Shown here: positions 47,801 to 53,168 of the stretch, piece by piece | Position numbering within the stretch: the first letter of the stretch is position 1 | How the letters are laid out: each line of letters opens with the position of its first letter | Assembly: GCA_021151825.1 (NCBI GenBank) | Contig: JAGKWQ010000002.1 | Location: forward strand, 1-64,000 | DNA: 64,000 nt | Source: Cellvibrionaceae bacterium | GTDB lineage: Bacteria; Pseudomonadota; Gammaproteobacteria; Pseudomonadales; Cellvibrionaceae | Reading direction: 5' to 3' | The notes under the pieces: generated by a model | What the model was told of the DNA's origin: nothing | Seen by the model: only the letters and a program-made list of their open reading frames with translations | The model's database searches: none | Made by a program: the position numbers and the translations under genes

Positions 47801-49510
47801 AGGCAATGAATGGCCAAACTGGTTCACTACGCGCACATGGGTATTCGCGATAGGTACCCCCATCGAAATGGGCTCATCGGGTGCAGGTAAAGCATCTGCT
47901 TCCCATACCGTCGATAGTACCGTTGTTTCCGTTGGCCCATAACCATTCACATAACGCACATGGGGCAACCACTTTTTGATTAATTCATAATTGGGCGCGG
48001 AACCAGCGGTCAACAATGTTTTTAATGAAGGTAAAAATTCCGGAGAAAGATGCTGTAAATATTGCGGAGGAAACGCAGCAAACGTGACTTTCTTTTCAGC
48101 CATATAGGCTTGCAGATCGGCAGGAGAATCTATTAGCTCTTTACCAAGAATCACCAGCGTAGCGCCGTTCAAAATTGCCGAATGAATTTCGGCTACTGAT
48201 GCATCAAACGAAAACGGCGCAAATTGCGAAACAGTATCGCCAGTGCGAATGTATTCTGCATCATTAAAATAAGTGACGAAATTCAGTAAATTGCCGTGGC
48301 TTACTTTGACCCCTTTGGGAACACCGGTAGAACCCGAGGTGAAAATAATATAAGCGGCATCATCGCGGTAAACACGGTGCGCACGGCGTTTCTGTTCGGT
48401 ACCGGCAGATGCCGGCACAACATTTTCAATATAAATCAATGAAATTTTTGCTAACTTTTCTTCTACAATATCGTGCTGGGATTGTTCAGTGAGCAGATAT
48501 TTTATAGTTGCATCCGCAACCATTGATTCCAGGCGATCGGCAGGCAAGCTGGTATCCAGTGGAACAAAAGCTGCACCGGCTTTCAGTACAGCAAGTTGTG
48601 CTATTACCATGTTGGCATTACGCGGAAATGCTACGCCTACTGCATCGCCCAGAGTTACGCCTTGTTGGTAGAGATTATCGGCCCAAATATCAGAAAGAAC
48701 ATCAACTTCTGCATAGGTATAATGTTTATCACCATCAATAATGGCAATAACAGAACCATATTCTGAACAGCATTGATTCAGTTTATCTAACAGGTTACCT
48801 GTCAGCTGGCGACTCTCACCACTAACCTGCTTCGGAAAAGTAACCTCATCTTTTAGAAAATAAATATTGGAAAGTAAATGGCGCGGCTGCTTCTGGAACT
48901 GCTCGATAAGCTGCAACCAGAAATCACGCATATGTAATAAATACGCCTCGCTGAATATCGATCTGGCACCATTAATCCACCAACTGCGTTTATCATAAAT
49001 CAATTCAAACTCTGCAGTAGGCTGACCATCCTCCACTATGCCATTCACACAAATAGCATGGCATAGCAGATGATCTGCAAACAACGGGTTATCCAATTCT
49101 TCCAGATTCAACCAATCATTATTGAATTTTGGCCACTGTTTACAAATAGATGCGTGCAAGTCAATTAAATGTGAATCTTCCTGGATTTCAGACACCAATG
49201 GCCAAACTCTGGTGCGATCTTTGGCCAGCAAACAGGTAATTACCGGTTCCTTGTCATATCTCAACCAATGTAACAGCGCATGCCAGGCGGCCACACACAA
49301 TTGGATATTTTCATCCCCTGAAAATGTATCAATTTTAATTTGCCATCTACCGGTGTCCGCTTGGGCACCAACGCTGGCATCGCGCAATGGACTGGAAATG
49401 CTTTTCCCTTCAAATCGCGCAATAAATTGATTCAATTCCGGCGGCAACAAGGATTGTTCGGATATAGACTTTTCCGAAATAGATTGTTCCGATATAAATT
49501 GTTCAGACAT
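29888..49510 (-). CDS. Five-module NRPS (6540 aa) with terminal condensation domain
   Basis: Domain order (approximate residues): truncated C-like 1-220; A1 250-745, PCP1, E1 835-1275; C2 1290-1720, A2, PCP2, E2 2350-2790; C3 2825-3255, A3, PCP3; C4 3900-4330, A4, PCP4; C5 4985-5415, A5, PCP5; C6 6125-6520. Pockets aligned to PheA: A1 DAAALAGVLK and A3 DAGAVAAILK (unassigned, apolar or aromatic), A2 DVFWMGGSFK (valine-like), A4 and A5 both DIWEMTADDK (acidic, suits a basic side chain; diaminobutyrate given the EctB-like gene). E1 (HHLIVDTLS) and E2 (HHLIVDGIS, TLGWFTSLYP) give D-residues. C5 looks like a dual condensation/epimerisation type. There is no thioesterase. C6 keeps the second catalytic His but reads DHFISDGTS for HHxxxDGxS and probably releases the chain onto an amine. 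AAGGAAAGAG precedes the ATG. Confidence 0.95.
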   Translation of the reverse strand: MSEQFISEQSISEKSISEQSLLPPELNQFIARFEGKSISSPLRDASVGAQADTGRWQIKIDTFSGDENIQLCVAAWHALLHWLRYDKEPVITCLLAKDRTRVWPLVSEIQEDSHLIDLHASICKQWPKFNNDWLNLEELDNPLFADHLLCHAICVNGIVEDGQPTAEFELIYDKRSWWINGARSIFSEAYLLHMRDFWLQLIEQFQKQPRHLLSNIYFLKDEVTFPKQVSGESRQLTGNLLDKLNQCCSEYGSVIAIIDGDKHYTYAEVDVLSDIWADNLYQQGVTLGDAVGVAFPRNANMVIAQLAVLKAGAAFVPLDTSLPADRLESMVADATIKYLLTEQSQHDIVEEKLAKISLIYIENVVPASAGTEQKRRAHRVYRDDAAYIIFTSGSTGVPKGVKVSHGNLLNFVTYFNDAEYIRTGDTVSQFAPFSFDASVAEIHSAILNGATLVILGKELIDSPADLQAYMAEKKVTFAAFPPQYLQHLSPEFLPSLKTLLTAGSAPNYELIKKWLPHVRYVNGYGPTETTVLSTVWEADALPAPDEPISMGVPIANTHVRVVNQFGHSLPAGFTGELIIGGDGVVQGYVNREHLNKEKFLDEEHTRWYRSGDLACFNKNNQLIFNGRVDNQIKLRGHRLEPGEVEAAVAGIDGIDAAAVVVHKSENALQLVLFIQGKEIAEADLRLQLQARVPQWAMPNRIHWLEQLPLTTNGKINYQILQRLAAETATASTDERVELADGLEQQVAAIWQQTLQSKTVAREDNFLFLGGDSLTALAVVSALRKLGYAASSAQLLAQPRLKDFVALLKRSGKTLVRDYRPQVGETSITPIQGWFFSQPLANPQRFCQSLVFESVEQLDVTRLQHALAQLVSYHDELRASFVVSGSKRWTQRIEAESIPLPEIVVETIDVKNLDTHTALLQQSLADQLRIEQAPLFRVALLNSAAGSRVVWVIHHLIVDTLSHSLLLNDLHQLYVSDANVESVLPGKSLSYFAWAGRLQDQLAGKEQELLQPWKATLASAAMAPELPIGNGAESTSLGLEECRFDAQQTARLLSHAPDCYHQSPEELVLAGVYLALGQTFGSAQLGIDIEWHGRDEIIGGAEGLDRTLGWFTSVHPLFLTLPDFSQDSEHVLGNFLRYLKEERAAVPARGRDFYALRYLSNHDEVRTAFQNYRAPSILFNFSGVVQRSTGSWKTLPVAAIEMGEGNQNPYLLSVESEIRAGELIVGFYLDKSCWNPQQIDSLQRNLQTWLKAIVEHCTNPANHQWTPSDFPLVALTNEDAAALPENLVDLFPLTDMQQTLYRHRDTYQVWMHHEFKRKFDQEKFQAAVADWISLNACLRTLIHTRADGSVVQGVYSSLPHKVELMNVASGQRQQTASELIAKGKNAPVEFTDHPAYTLHVLDAGESAFSLVLSIHHIIHDGWTIELLMDSLWRIYRSKLGEAVELPESSSTSVRDVFLEQQRIANDPQWNTYWSSVQWADNYCQLPKRAGAREASGNVELLLSVLPAKTVTQLQRKARELGLTLNSLFIAGFICLMRYLGGSHQVRVGLIQNGRPETIPDANQITGCCVNTLPLVVDFTAHSSLETILSTVQQQLLALRDCAVYPLSSIHQQARTQIEGNLFDCLFNIESSHYGAASGDEKPLLKDGYEATNYGFIFGLIEQAGETEGTYRYGLRIGFDTALYAQDKVECWADCYAHLLELLADDTQLQWNQIQPIPAIYKENIAAWNQTTVPYPADVLLGEHFADVVKRVPEKIALAFKDIRLTYAELDQQTDKLARLLASKGAAPGVVIGLVAERSLEMVLGILAVIRSGAAYVPIDPRYPEDRVSHMLEDLRCPVILLQKDTFRSSIPAGFAAELIEIQSGVSHSLQLPAVDTSTHQTRQLAYVMYTSGSTGKPKGVMIEQRSIVRLIKNARDVEFDETDCILITSAPGFDVTTFELWGALLNGLTLAVIDEDTLLDPVQLAHEIRDKQVTFLWVVAPLFNQLVQARPDLFAGVKRIMIGGDALSPYHINLAREHSPGLAFINGYGPTENTSFSTYHFLSEADSEIIPIGRPITNSTAYIVNPDGHLLPAGVKGELYVGGPGVARGYYQRPELTQEKFVPNPFFADEDQLYRTGDLVSWRDNGLIDFYGRIDFQIKIRGFRVELGEIETVILNTAPVRQALVMALGDGNQKRLVAYLVPDQLDLNDAAQADKFREQLRNSLHAELPDYMVPDVIILLDAMPLSANGKIDRPRLPKPDLENFTRTLELPANDTEQQLLAIWKEVLKLEAISVTDDFYTIGGDSIIAIQVVSRAVKAGLALSTRRLFELRNIRAIASYLRQSDLGQSSVSGEIQGKAGVSTIEQEAVTGEQRLLPIHWHFFLSDSTDLHHYNQAGRLSLPAPTTLENLHQLLVALVQRHDALRLKFRQTPGGWVARYSNDFLEQPEQLRELIRELDLRALTDSTHDEVLQAAIAIAQSGIDLKKGELCRWLWVREQEGDSLYWIMHHLIVDGISWRTLLNDLNSAWTQLDQHQPIQLAAKTNSYQAWASRLYEHAHSPSFLQERRYWLDVLKQPGRVIPVDTQDAADLTEANTRLYRFSLSTEQTHSLLHEANRCYSTSINDLLLSSLTLALDHWAGIRALRIDLEGHGREPLFDDIDISETLGWFTSLYPVHLQRVSGDTGQQILAIKAMLAAIPNKGIGFGLLQYLTQDEDLLELLAEQPASEVVFNYLGQMDAAGETDWTFEILETGTVSAKRARRHTLGINGFVKDKQLHIALDYSTTQFEEATITRFGEAIRHSIEQVIEHCTTGGDDDGGVPPREFEHLELSRPQQQELEANYPGLVNAYPATSMQQGLILATQRDQGTGAYLTQLRMTLVGLDKTRFRKSWDLLVQQYSVLRTAFVDLGLNSLTQVVAADVDLDWQETDCPVLAGESADEHTQRLESLFEAERRRPFNLNRAPLMRLLLVQTTPTETQVAWTHHHALLDGWSMGLLVQKLIAQYAAFARIGSAGDEQNPANEQDFDKYIQWLSRRDLSAAKDYWKTYLKGVEAGSRLVAPRHLPEPAETTGQRAATRNLDAQISGKLQSIVRTAGVTLSSLVQSAWALLLSKYTGEKEVLFGYAVSGRPADLDGVENMVGLFINSLPMRLTLEPSQPLVECLKRVQQRQAEAEEFAYVALTDIQKWLGLRTDQALFESLVVLENYPLDRSLLKNSRPEDLQLRAIKGVEQNDFPLNLVIYPGASITVKLAYQSHLYSPEAADTILAHFCELLASMAEGQLADIEHKSLADVGMLTPAGVKQAVFTWNYTLTPLPTQKYLFDLFEEQARAQASARALVMGESIWTYGELSRRVWELAYGLHGAGIKAGDRVAIMLPKSPDLVAALLAIIKLGAAYVPVATDCPHDRLEFIARDAGIERLLTNREHKIALADLPLGVLDIDQINADDTKDSAKHKQANTESGKENWLTPDRQAAYVIYTSGTTGQPKGVEISHENLINFCRSCQRDQWILAGTKATQFAPFTFDASVGETFAVLLAGAELHLLGDSLIQNPDAVGQYLQDNNIGFAAFPPPYLEQIPVDYLPAELTLVTAGSAPGLEWVRIWGERCRYINAYGPTETTILSSCWHFDGEAIRKKTLPIGSPIANTQLYVVDQYNQLCPPGVIGEILIGGAGVALGYLNRAQLTVEKFIADPWRPGNPVYRTGDLGYWLADGTIEFAGRRDNQVKIRGFRIELGEIEFQLREVSGVGQAAVVVKGEGAEKQLLAWVVPEEKANDSINDPIEFVTAIRTTLRSKLADYMIPQGFMVIDSLPLTANGKVDNKALLAADIEPIYEGSYLAPTTPLQSKLCEIWANLLNVDVAKLGINANFFDIGGHSLLAMRMVSEIGRELQVQVAVSDVFALGTIARLAGKLEQQEAAVEVIQPVDRSGLLPVSFSQQRLWFIDRLEGGSAQYNQPIVLRLSGALDKAALQAALDGVVARHEVLRTTYSAHDGLPKQQVNSACSFPIIHHDLLGLPQPQQTIEVDALVDKEANTPFDLSADLMVRARLLVLAEQESLLLLTLHHIASDGWSLSVFTDEFVSLYESALHGKENSLAPLALQYGDYAHWQRTHMQGYAQALHRDYWLEQLQGLPQVHSLPLDKPRPATQSYNGAAITRELNPALTQALRGLARQQHATLFMLINAAFISFLRAYTGADDQVIGTTIANREQSGVAGLIGFFVNTLVLRNRLDPAMTFTALLAHCKTVSLEAYAHQEMPFDLLVEELQPERSLGYNPVFQIMLSLENIDNRRELDMGGVKLSVVDSAPVTTSQFDLTLDIHEGEDQLVLSWSYATDLFYAATIERMAAHFEHLLSAIVANPELPLYQINRLADDQRAHLLYSLNNTDQPGLFKTTWPECFLAQAHKTPLAIAAQCDDHQLSYADLEVTTRHIALQLNALGVGHQRLVALLDYRGLDLLVMMIAVLRAGAAYVPLDPNQPQERWLTILTEANPDLLVCGNLLQEQEANISSQWQSEKVLAMADIGQIEFNPGASLPEVALDDLAYVIYTSGSTGKPKGVMIEHRGMINNMLSKVDPLSLGESDVIAQTASQCFDISVWQFLTAVILGAKVCIITDATVRDPQAMVEQLAALEVTIWEPVPSVIQAVLPLQKPLTAMRWVMPTGEALNAQVVARWFELYPHIPLMNAYGPAECSDDVAFQRMDGPVERVLIGTPVANAYLHVVDDFLELVPIGVTGELAISGAVVGRGYLNLPQQTEQQFRVNPYARHELDQRLYLTGDLVRRVADGGLEYIGRKDFQVKIRGFRIELGEIEARLREHPAVGDCVVAAVERSPGNQQLVAYVVAVAAVDNEALHQHLQHYLPDYMLPKAIVRLAALPLTPNGKVDRKVLPAPEPEAWQTASYVAPVGATETLLASLWGKILNLPQVGREDNFFRLGGHSLLIIQMIDALREQGLTAAVRQVFETENLAQLAALIDSNQQQDAFVAPPNLIPSGCTQLTPELLPLIDLTAKELDSIVQACPGGAANIQDIYPLTPLQEGILFDHLLSDSGDTYLASVLLAFDSRPLLDTYVGALQHLVNRHDTLRTAILWDGLPRAVQVVLRDAPVHLEILTPESGIVAIDRLKGQMELEGRHIDLTRAPILTLVAAQEEHSGRWLLLQQQHHIVCDQVSMGIEFRDILAFLQQQEDSLPEPVAYREFVAQGIHKATHFNYENYFRESLAGIDEPTAPFGLLDIHRADRHTEELELALDPQLAQRLRACVRKLDTTPAAFFHVLWSLVLAKCCNRDDVVFGTVTSGRLQGTRGVENIFGLFINMLPVRFSMADLSVADALKLAHKKLVELLDYEQAPLVKTQSCADLPASTPLFSAVLNFRHEDPTGIDPLRLFPGIDVLSAPGDISNYLFDLSITDRGDDFVLTTSIASDIGTQRVMDYILRAAEELIVALETAPAKLLLSLPVVGQSEEQQLLADFNHPLQPELFSQTWPMLFAEQVARHPTRILAECNGKALSYAQLYTESEKLAQALRTRGIGPGQIVGLLDERDLDLLIMIVAVLRAGAAYLPLDPTQPEQRWVEILNDGQPDLLLIGKQFGERKTWLEQHWNSGAVAGLEELASTKLPSSPEPLPSVALDDLAYVLFTSGSTGKPKGVMIEHLGMINNMRAKIVPLGLSNQDVIAQTASQCFDISVWQFLIAPILGAKVVIVKNETTRDPQALLDCLANTAVTIWEPVPSVIQALLPLKQPLPALRWVMPTGEALSANVVEQWFAQYPQVPLMNAYGPAECSDDVSFQPIHAPVARVFIGSPVANARLHVVDKHLSLLPVGVIGELAISGPVVGRGYLHRPELTAEVFKANPFALNEQDARLYLTGDLVKRHDDGNLEYIGRKDFQVKVRGFRIEPGEIENRLARHPQIRDAVVMARTNAQGDKYLAAYVSPKQTGKFPTRETLMAYLEPQLPDYMVPGIYVNLEAMPLNHNGKVDRKALPEPEIETVARASFSAPQGEVEHVVARIWQNLLGIERVGRDDNFFDLGGNSILIIRMLSELKAEGITLRASDIYQQPVLKVCCSHVVLAKRNLDNWLQDIKHEKVQVKSGSKSASVLLVDRRHSTSIEILKSILGDESAAKIPDFVRYCDDPVALAHTIRQKGLAALPEYSSATAAGKIIKDLDAQLDAFEHMLIGGEIEEAFRFSPMQEELLQWKTRDDFEWLSLHGWYTATELRTSFNLLMNEQDLLRSLLDEKNQQWKLISSASLKANFPYIDLSAFTDSEATDLMKRMFKKIREKKTKSVLPYMGTWIKRSDTLHQLMMFDDHFISDGTSSLLLQQRLEYLVKGKPYQPNARYRDYINSVWSKTDTTAAQIAADTLALEQTSAMVKVTNKLLEERKSQPLRSVLLKIPMQEHLSEVDQAFHWFKHWVTDLLGAESFVMIMNHYGRRIGATNYFDQIGLFMDKVPFLVESETKLQSIGNKIELLIKNGISYMALEKSGHKICQDAFPGLRHEILFNYEGELGEYDQMQALLAEQKTEEKLKDFCGVLFEAYSQDGDLVIHCAFRGNSAAEKRLLQVIPGKILNARSTSRSWLSRFI
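49448..49507 (-). repeat. Four tandem 5-residue (15-bp) repeats at NRPS N-terminus
   Basis: Residues 2-21 read SEQFI, SEQSI, SEKSI, SEQSL, a 15-bp tandem repeat at the very start of the NRPS gene. It could be a flexible docking tail or a slippage product. Confidence 0.8.
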
Positions 49511-49590
49511 GGGATCTCTTTCCTTAATCTTGCAAAATCAATCGACTTTTTCTGAAATATAAATAAGGCTTCTGAAATATCGATATCAAA

Positions 49591-50505
49591 CTATTGGCGT
49601 GCAACAGGCATGGCTGAAGCGGGTTTTTCCTGGCGCAGGGATTTAATAAAATTTTCCCTGAACACGGCATCACTTAAAATGCGCGGCGTCAGCGCTTCGT
49701 CCTGGATTGGGAGATTGTAGGTAACATCGGCATACAACAACATGGAAACACGACGGGTTTTCAAGTTGCGCATCATGACTTTTTTAGCCGTCCAGATATC
49801 ATCCGATTCAACCAGATCAGAGGATGTTTTTACTTTGAAGAGTTCCCCACTCAATTCGTAATACTCCTCTTTGATGACCAGCAAGCGAGCTTCGTCGATC
49901 CATTGGATACGTTTTGAGTAATTACTCTTTTTGGCACGTGCGGGTGTAGGCACGTGTTCGATTTTTACCAACTCCACCCCATTAACCATTTCCTTTCCGA
50001 GAATTTTATAGGTGTATTCATTTAATTTTTGACGCTCCATATCCTCCAGTGAAAACTCACTGCCAAACAAAGAACCTTTTTTCGGTGCATCATTTGAAGA
50101 AGCAATACGTTTCACCTGATCCAATTCCGGCAAGTACATCCATTGGTCACTGTCAGCACCACTCTCAACATAATCGTATTGCAAAATACCGATTCCATAT
50201 TCAGCAACGGGCTCAAGAATTAGCATCAACCCACGGCTGTCCTTTAATTTTTGCCCGTACATTTTGCTAATGGATTGAACCGTTTTGCGACGTGGTGCAG
50301 AACTACAACCAATAGACTCCCCTTTATCACGATAAGCACAGGTGACCAATGACATACGTGAAACTTCGGTATTCCCGATGTAACGATCAAGCACCTGCTC
50401 TACCAGATTAAGGGCTGCATCTTTATCCGCTTCGCCGGCAGCTTGTACAGCTGCAACCGGAATTAACAACGACACCAATAACGGCACAAATAAAAACGAT
50501 TTCAT
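49591..50505 (-). CDS. LolA-like outer-membrane lipoprotein-sorting protein
   Basis: The 304-residue secreted protein has a signal peptide (cleavage after VQAA, near residue 22) and the LolA-fold segments seen in proteins annotated as outer-membrane lipoprotein-sorting: VSRMSLVT, QWMYLPELDQVKRIAS, KGSLFGSEFSLEDMER and YKILGKE. Such proteins are typically encoded beside RND/MMPL transporters, as here, and are thought to carry lipids or lipid-like cargo across the periplasm. It is 68 bases from the RND gene and 80 bases before the NRPS. Its likely cargo is the acylated or hydrophobic product of this pathway (inference). Confidence 0.87.
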   Translation of the reverse strand: MKSFLFVPLLVSLLIPVAAVQAAGEADKDAALNLVEQVLDRYIGNTEVSRMSLVTCAYRDKGESIGCSSAPRRKTVQSISKMYGQKLKDSRGLMLILEPVAEYGIGILQYDYVESGADSDQWMYLPELDQVKRIASSNDAPKKGSLFGSEFSLEDMERQKLNEYTYKILGKEMVNGVELVKIEHVPTPARAKKSNYSKRIQWIDEARLLVIKEEYYELSGELFKVKTSSDLVESDDIWTAKKVMMRNLKTRRVSMLLYADVTYNLPIQDEALTPRILSDAVFRENFIKSLRQEKPASAMPVARQ

Positions 50506-50573
50506 AATGATTCTCTACAATTAATTGCTGTAAGTAATGTAAAACCCATCAACACATCGCTAACGCGTCATCG

Positions 50574-53129
50574 TTAATTAGCGGGTTCCGGATCAGCCTG
50601 CGGTGCAGCGCGAAACTTCGCATATAACAAGCACACCGAAGGAATAAACAAAAGATCGACGAACAAAGCACACATCAATGCCAATGCACCCAAATAACCG
50701 AATGCCTGGAATGAACTATCCGAGCTGTACAACAGCGAGAGCATGCCGCCCACTAATACCAGGGTGGTAAAGGTTAAAGCCGGGGCCAGTTGCCTTAAAG
50801 TTTCCCAAACAGCAACAGTGACGTTTTCTGTTTTCGGCAAAAGACCGCGCAACTTATTAATAAAATGAATCGAGTCATCGGTTGCCAGCCCGAGAATGAT
50901 TGGTGCAATAATCATGGTTGTCGGATTAAGCGGAATACCCAACCACCCCATCAAACCAAAAGTGAGAATAATGGGAAAAGTCGCCGCAATAAGTGCGAGA
51001 AAACCCAGGGTGAAGGATTGGAAAACAAAGAAGAACGTAATGCCAATCAACGCCAGGGTAACAAGGAAGCTATTGACTTCAGACTTGGTCATCAAATCAA
51101 ACAAGTGCATAAACGTCACAACACCGCCCGATGTAATAATCTCCATATTCGCGTATTTGCTTTTTAATGGATTAAATATTTCCTTACTCCATTGGTTCGC
51201 ACGAGCAATGAGTTCAACATAGCCGGTTGAGCCGGAGTTGCGCACATTGAATGAAATACGCGTTGCATCAAAATCATCTGAAATTAAACGACGACGCTCT
51301 TCAGGCGATGCGCTGTTAAACAGGAAAAGCAATTGATTGACTTCGGTATTGGTATCCGGCAAGCGGAAATAGGCAGGATCATCCTGATGCATTTGCTGGT
51401 TAATGCGTTTAATCAAATCCACTACTGAAACACTGGTTGCAATCAGCGTTGGAAATTCTTTATTCATCCGTTGCTGGAAATCTTCAATGCGTTGTAAAAC
51501 ATCCAGGTCACCCACTGAATCTGATTCCTTCAGGTTAACCATGAAATCGATATTTTGCGTTCCCGCCATATTTTTATCGGCAACTTCAAATGCTTTGCGT
51601 AAATAGGTGGATTCATCAAACGACTCCAGGGTGTTGGTATCTACCACAATATCTTTCATCCCGATACCAATAGCGGTAATGACCAGCAAGAAAACGCCAA
51701 TAATTACTGCCGAATAATTATTCGTCAGATTAAAAACACCCTGGCCAAAGTGAAATTGTTTGGGCACATCTGTCGATGAATTGATAGCAACATCCGGATC
51801 CTTGATATCGGAAGTAGAATCTTTCAGTGGCTTATAAGATGGAGCCCAGATGTCCAGCAGAATTGGCATCAGCGTAACGCTCACTACATAGGCCAACAAC
51901 AAACCTACCGCACAAAAATAACCGAAATTGGAAACAGGAACGGTTGATTTAACCAGCCACAGAGAACCAAAACCAATCATGGTGGTAAAGGTTGTTAAAA
52001 AGCACGACCAACCGGATTTTGCAAATGCATTGGATAAACTTTCTTCATGCGGCATTCCAATCAAGCGATGGTGTTTGTAGGACGCAATAAAATGCACAAC
52101 GTCCGATACCGAGATAAGCACAATCATCAGAATCATCGGATCTGAAAGGCTGGACGTAGGAACCCCGGTCCAGCCAATAATGCCCATGGTGAAAAAAACT
52201 GTCACGATCAGCACTATCATGGTCCAGAGTACCGCCGACGGATGGCGAAAAATCCAACCCAGAATAGCCAGCATAAAAACAAATATACCCAGGAAAATAA
52301 TACTCATTTCCGGATCGAGAACTTCGGTCTGGAATGCAATCAATTCAGGCAGGCCGGCGTAATAGACATTTAACTCACCATCGACATTGGCCTCTTTTAC
52401 TTTTGCGCGAATCTCTTGCATGTAGCTGTAGTACATATCGTAATCGCGCGGTGTTTCTTCAAACGTTTCGGGATTGATGGCTGAATCTTCAGCTTCATAC
52501 TCAAGATCCACAGAAAAACTATCAACATCGCTACGCGTATCGCGATTCTGGTACAGCATCACATCGCCGAAGTTGGTTTGTATTGATACCGCACCGTATT
52601 GCGCATCGCGCGATACAAAATTCAATACCAGCTCGGGATTTTTTAATGCCGTCTCTTTTAATAATTCGCGCTTTTCTTTGCTGTCAGGAAGTTGTTTGCC
52701 GATAAATTCATAGACTTGTAAATTATCGCCTTCAACTTTGGTGACCTGTATATTGATCAACGATTGGACTTCACGGGTGTGCGACAGTGGTGAGTCTGGA
52801 TTTTTTTGCACATCCACCGCAAAACCGGCCAGCTTGTTATGCAAACGCGATAATGCCGCTAATGATGCTTCCGAAAAAATATCCCCATCTTTAGCTTCAT
52901 AGACAATATAAACATCTTCATTGCCGCCAAAATAACGCTCAAATTTTTGCTGATTTTTAAAGATGTCGGAATCCTTGCCAAACCAGGATTTCAAACTATC
53001 ATCTTTCCATATCTTATCCATTCCCAAAAATGCCAGCACCAACAGCACCAGATATAAGGACAATACTGGCCATCGGTACTTGCGCAGCCATCCGGGTAAA
53101 GCATAAAGCGTTGATTCAATAATATTCAT
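50574..53129 (-). CDS. RND/MMPL-family transporter
   Basis: The 851-residue inner-membrane protein has two tandem halves, each with one helix, a large periplasmic domain and five or six further helices. Membrane acidic residues appear in both halves, in LISVSDVVHF and LGLATDDSIHFI, the positions used for proton coupling in this family. MMPL/HpnN-type members move lipids and hydrophobic metabolites out of the inner membrane, usually with a periplasmic LolA-fold partner, which is the next gene here. Together with the ABC pair it gives the locus two exporters. Confidence 0.9.
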   Translation of the reverse strand: MNIIESTLYALPGWLRKYRWPVLSLYLVLLVLAFLGMDKIWKDDSLKSWFGKDSDIFKNQQKFERYFGGNEDVYIVYEAKDGDIFSEASLAALSRLHNKLAGFAVDVQKNPDSPLSHTREVQSLINIQVTKVEGDNLQVYEFIGKQLPDSKEKRELLKETALKNPELVLNFVSRDAQYGAVSIQTNFGDVMLYQNRDTRSDVDSFSVDLEYEAEDSAINPETFEETPRDYDMYYSYMQEIRAKVKEANVDGELNVYYAGLPELIAFQTEVLDPEMSIIFLGIFVFMLAILGWIFRHPSAVLWTMIVLIVTVFFTMGIIGWTGVPTSSLSDPMILMIVLISVSDVVHFIASYKHHRLIGMPHEESLSNAFAKSGWSCFLTTFTTMIGFGSLWLVKSTVPVSNFGYFCAVGLLLAYVVSVTLMPILLDIWAPSYKPLKDSTSDIKDPDVAINSSTDVPKQFHFGQGVFNLTNNYSAVIIGVFLLVITAIGIGMKDIVVDTNTLESFDESTYLRKAFEVADKNMAGTQNIDFMVNLKESDSVGDLDVLQRIEDFQQRMNKEFPTLIATSVSVVDLIKRINQQMHQDDPAYFRLPDTNTEVNQLLFLFNSASPEERRRLISDDFDATRISFNVRNSGSTGYVELIARANQWSKEIFNPLKSKYANMEIITSGGVVTFMHLFDLMTKSEVNSFLVTLALIGITFFFVFQSFTLGFLALIAATFPIILTFGLMGWLGIPLNPTTMIIAPIILGLATDDSIHFINKLRGLLPKTENVTVAVWETLRQLAPALTFTTLVLVGGMLSLLYSSDSSFQAFGYLGALALMCALFVDLLFIPSVCLLYAKFRAAPQADPEPAN

Positions 53130-53168
53130 ACATTATTCCATTGCAAAAGGTTAAAAAAATAAGAAGCG

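Noticed and set aside
29888..49510. Frameshift or assembly break in the 19.6-kb NRPS gene
   Set aside because: The frame is continuous and all expected domain motifs follow in order with normal spacing.
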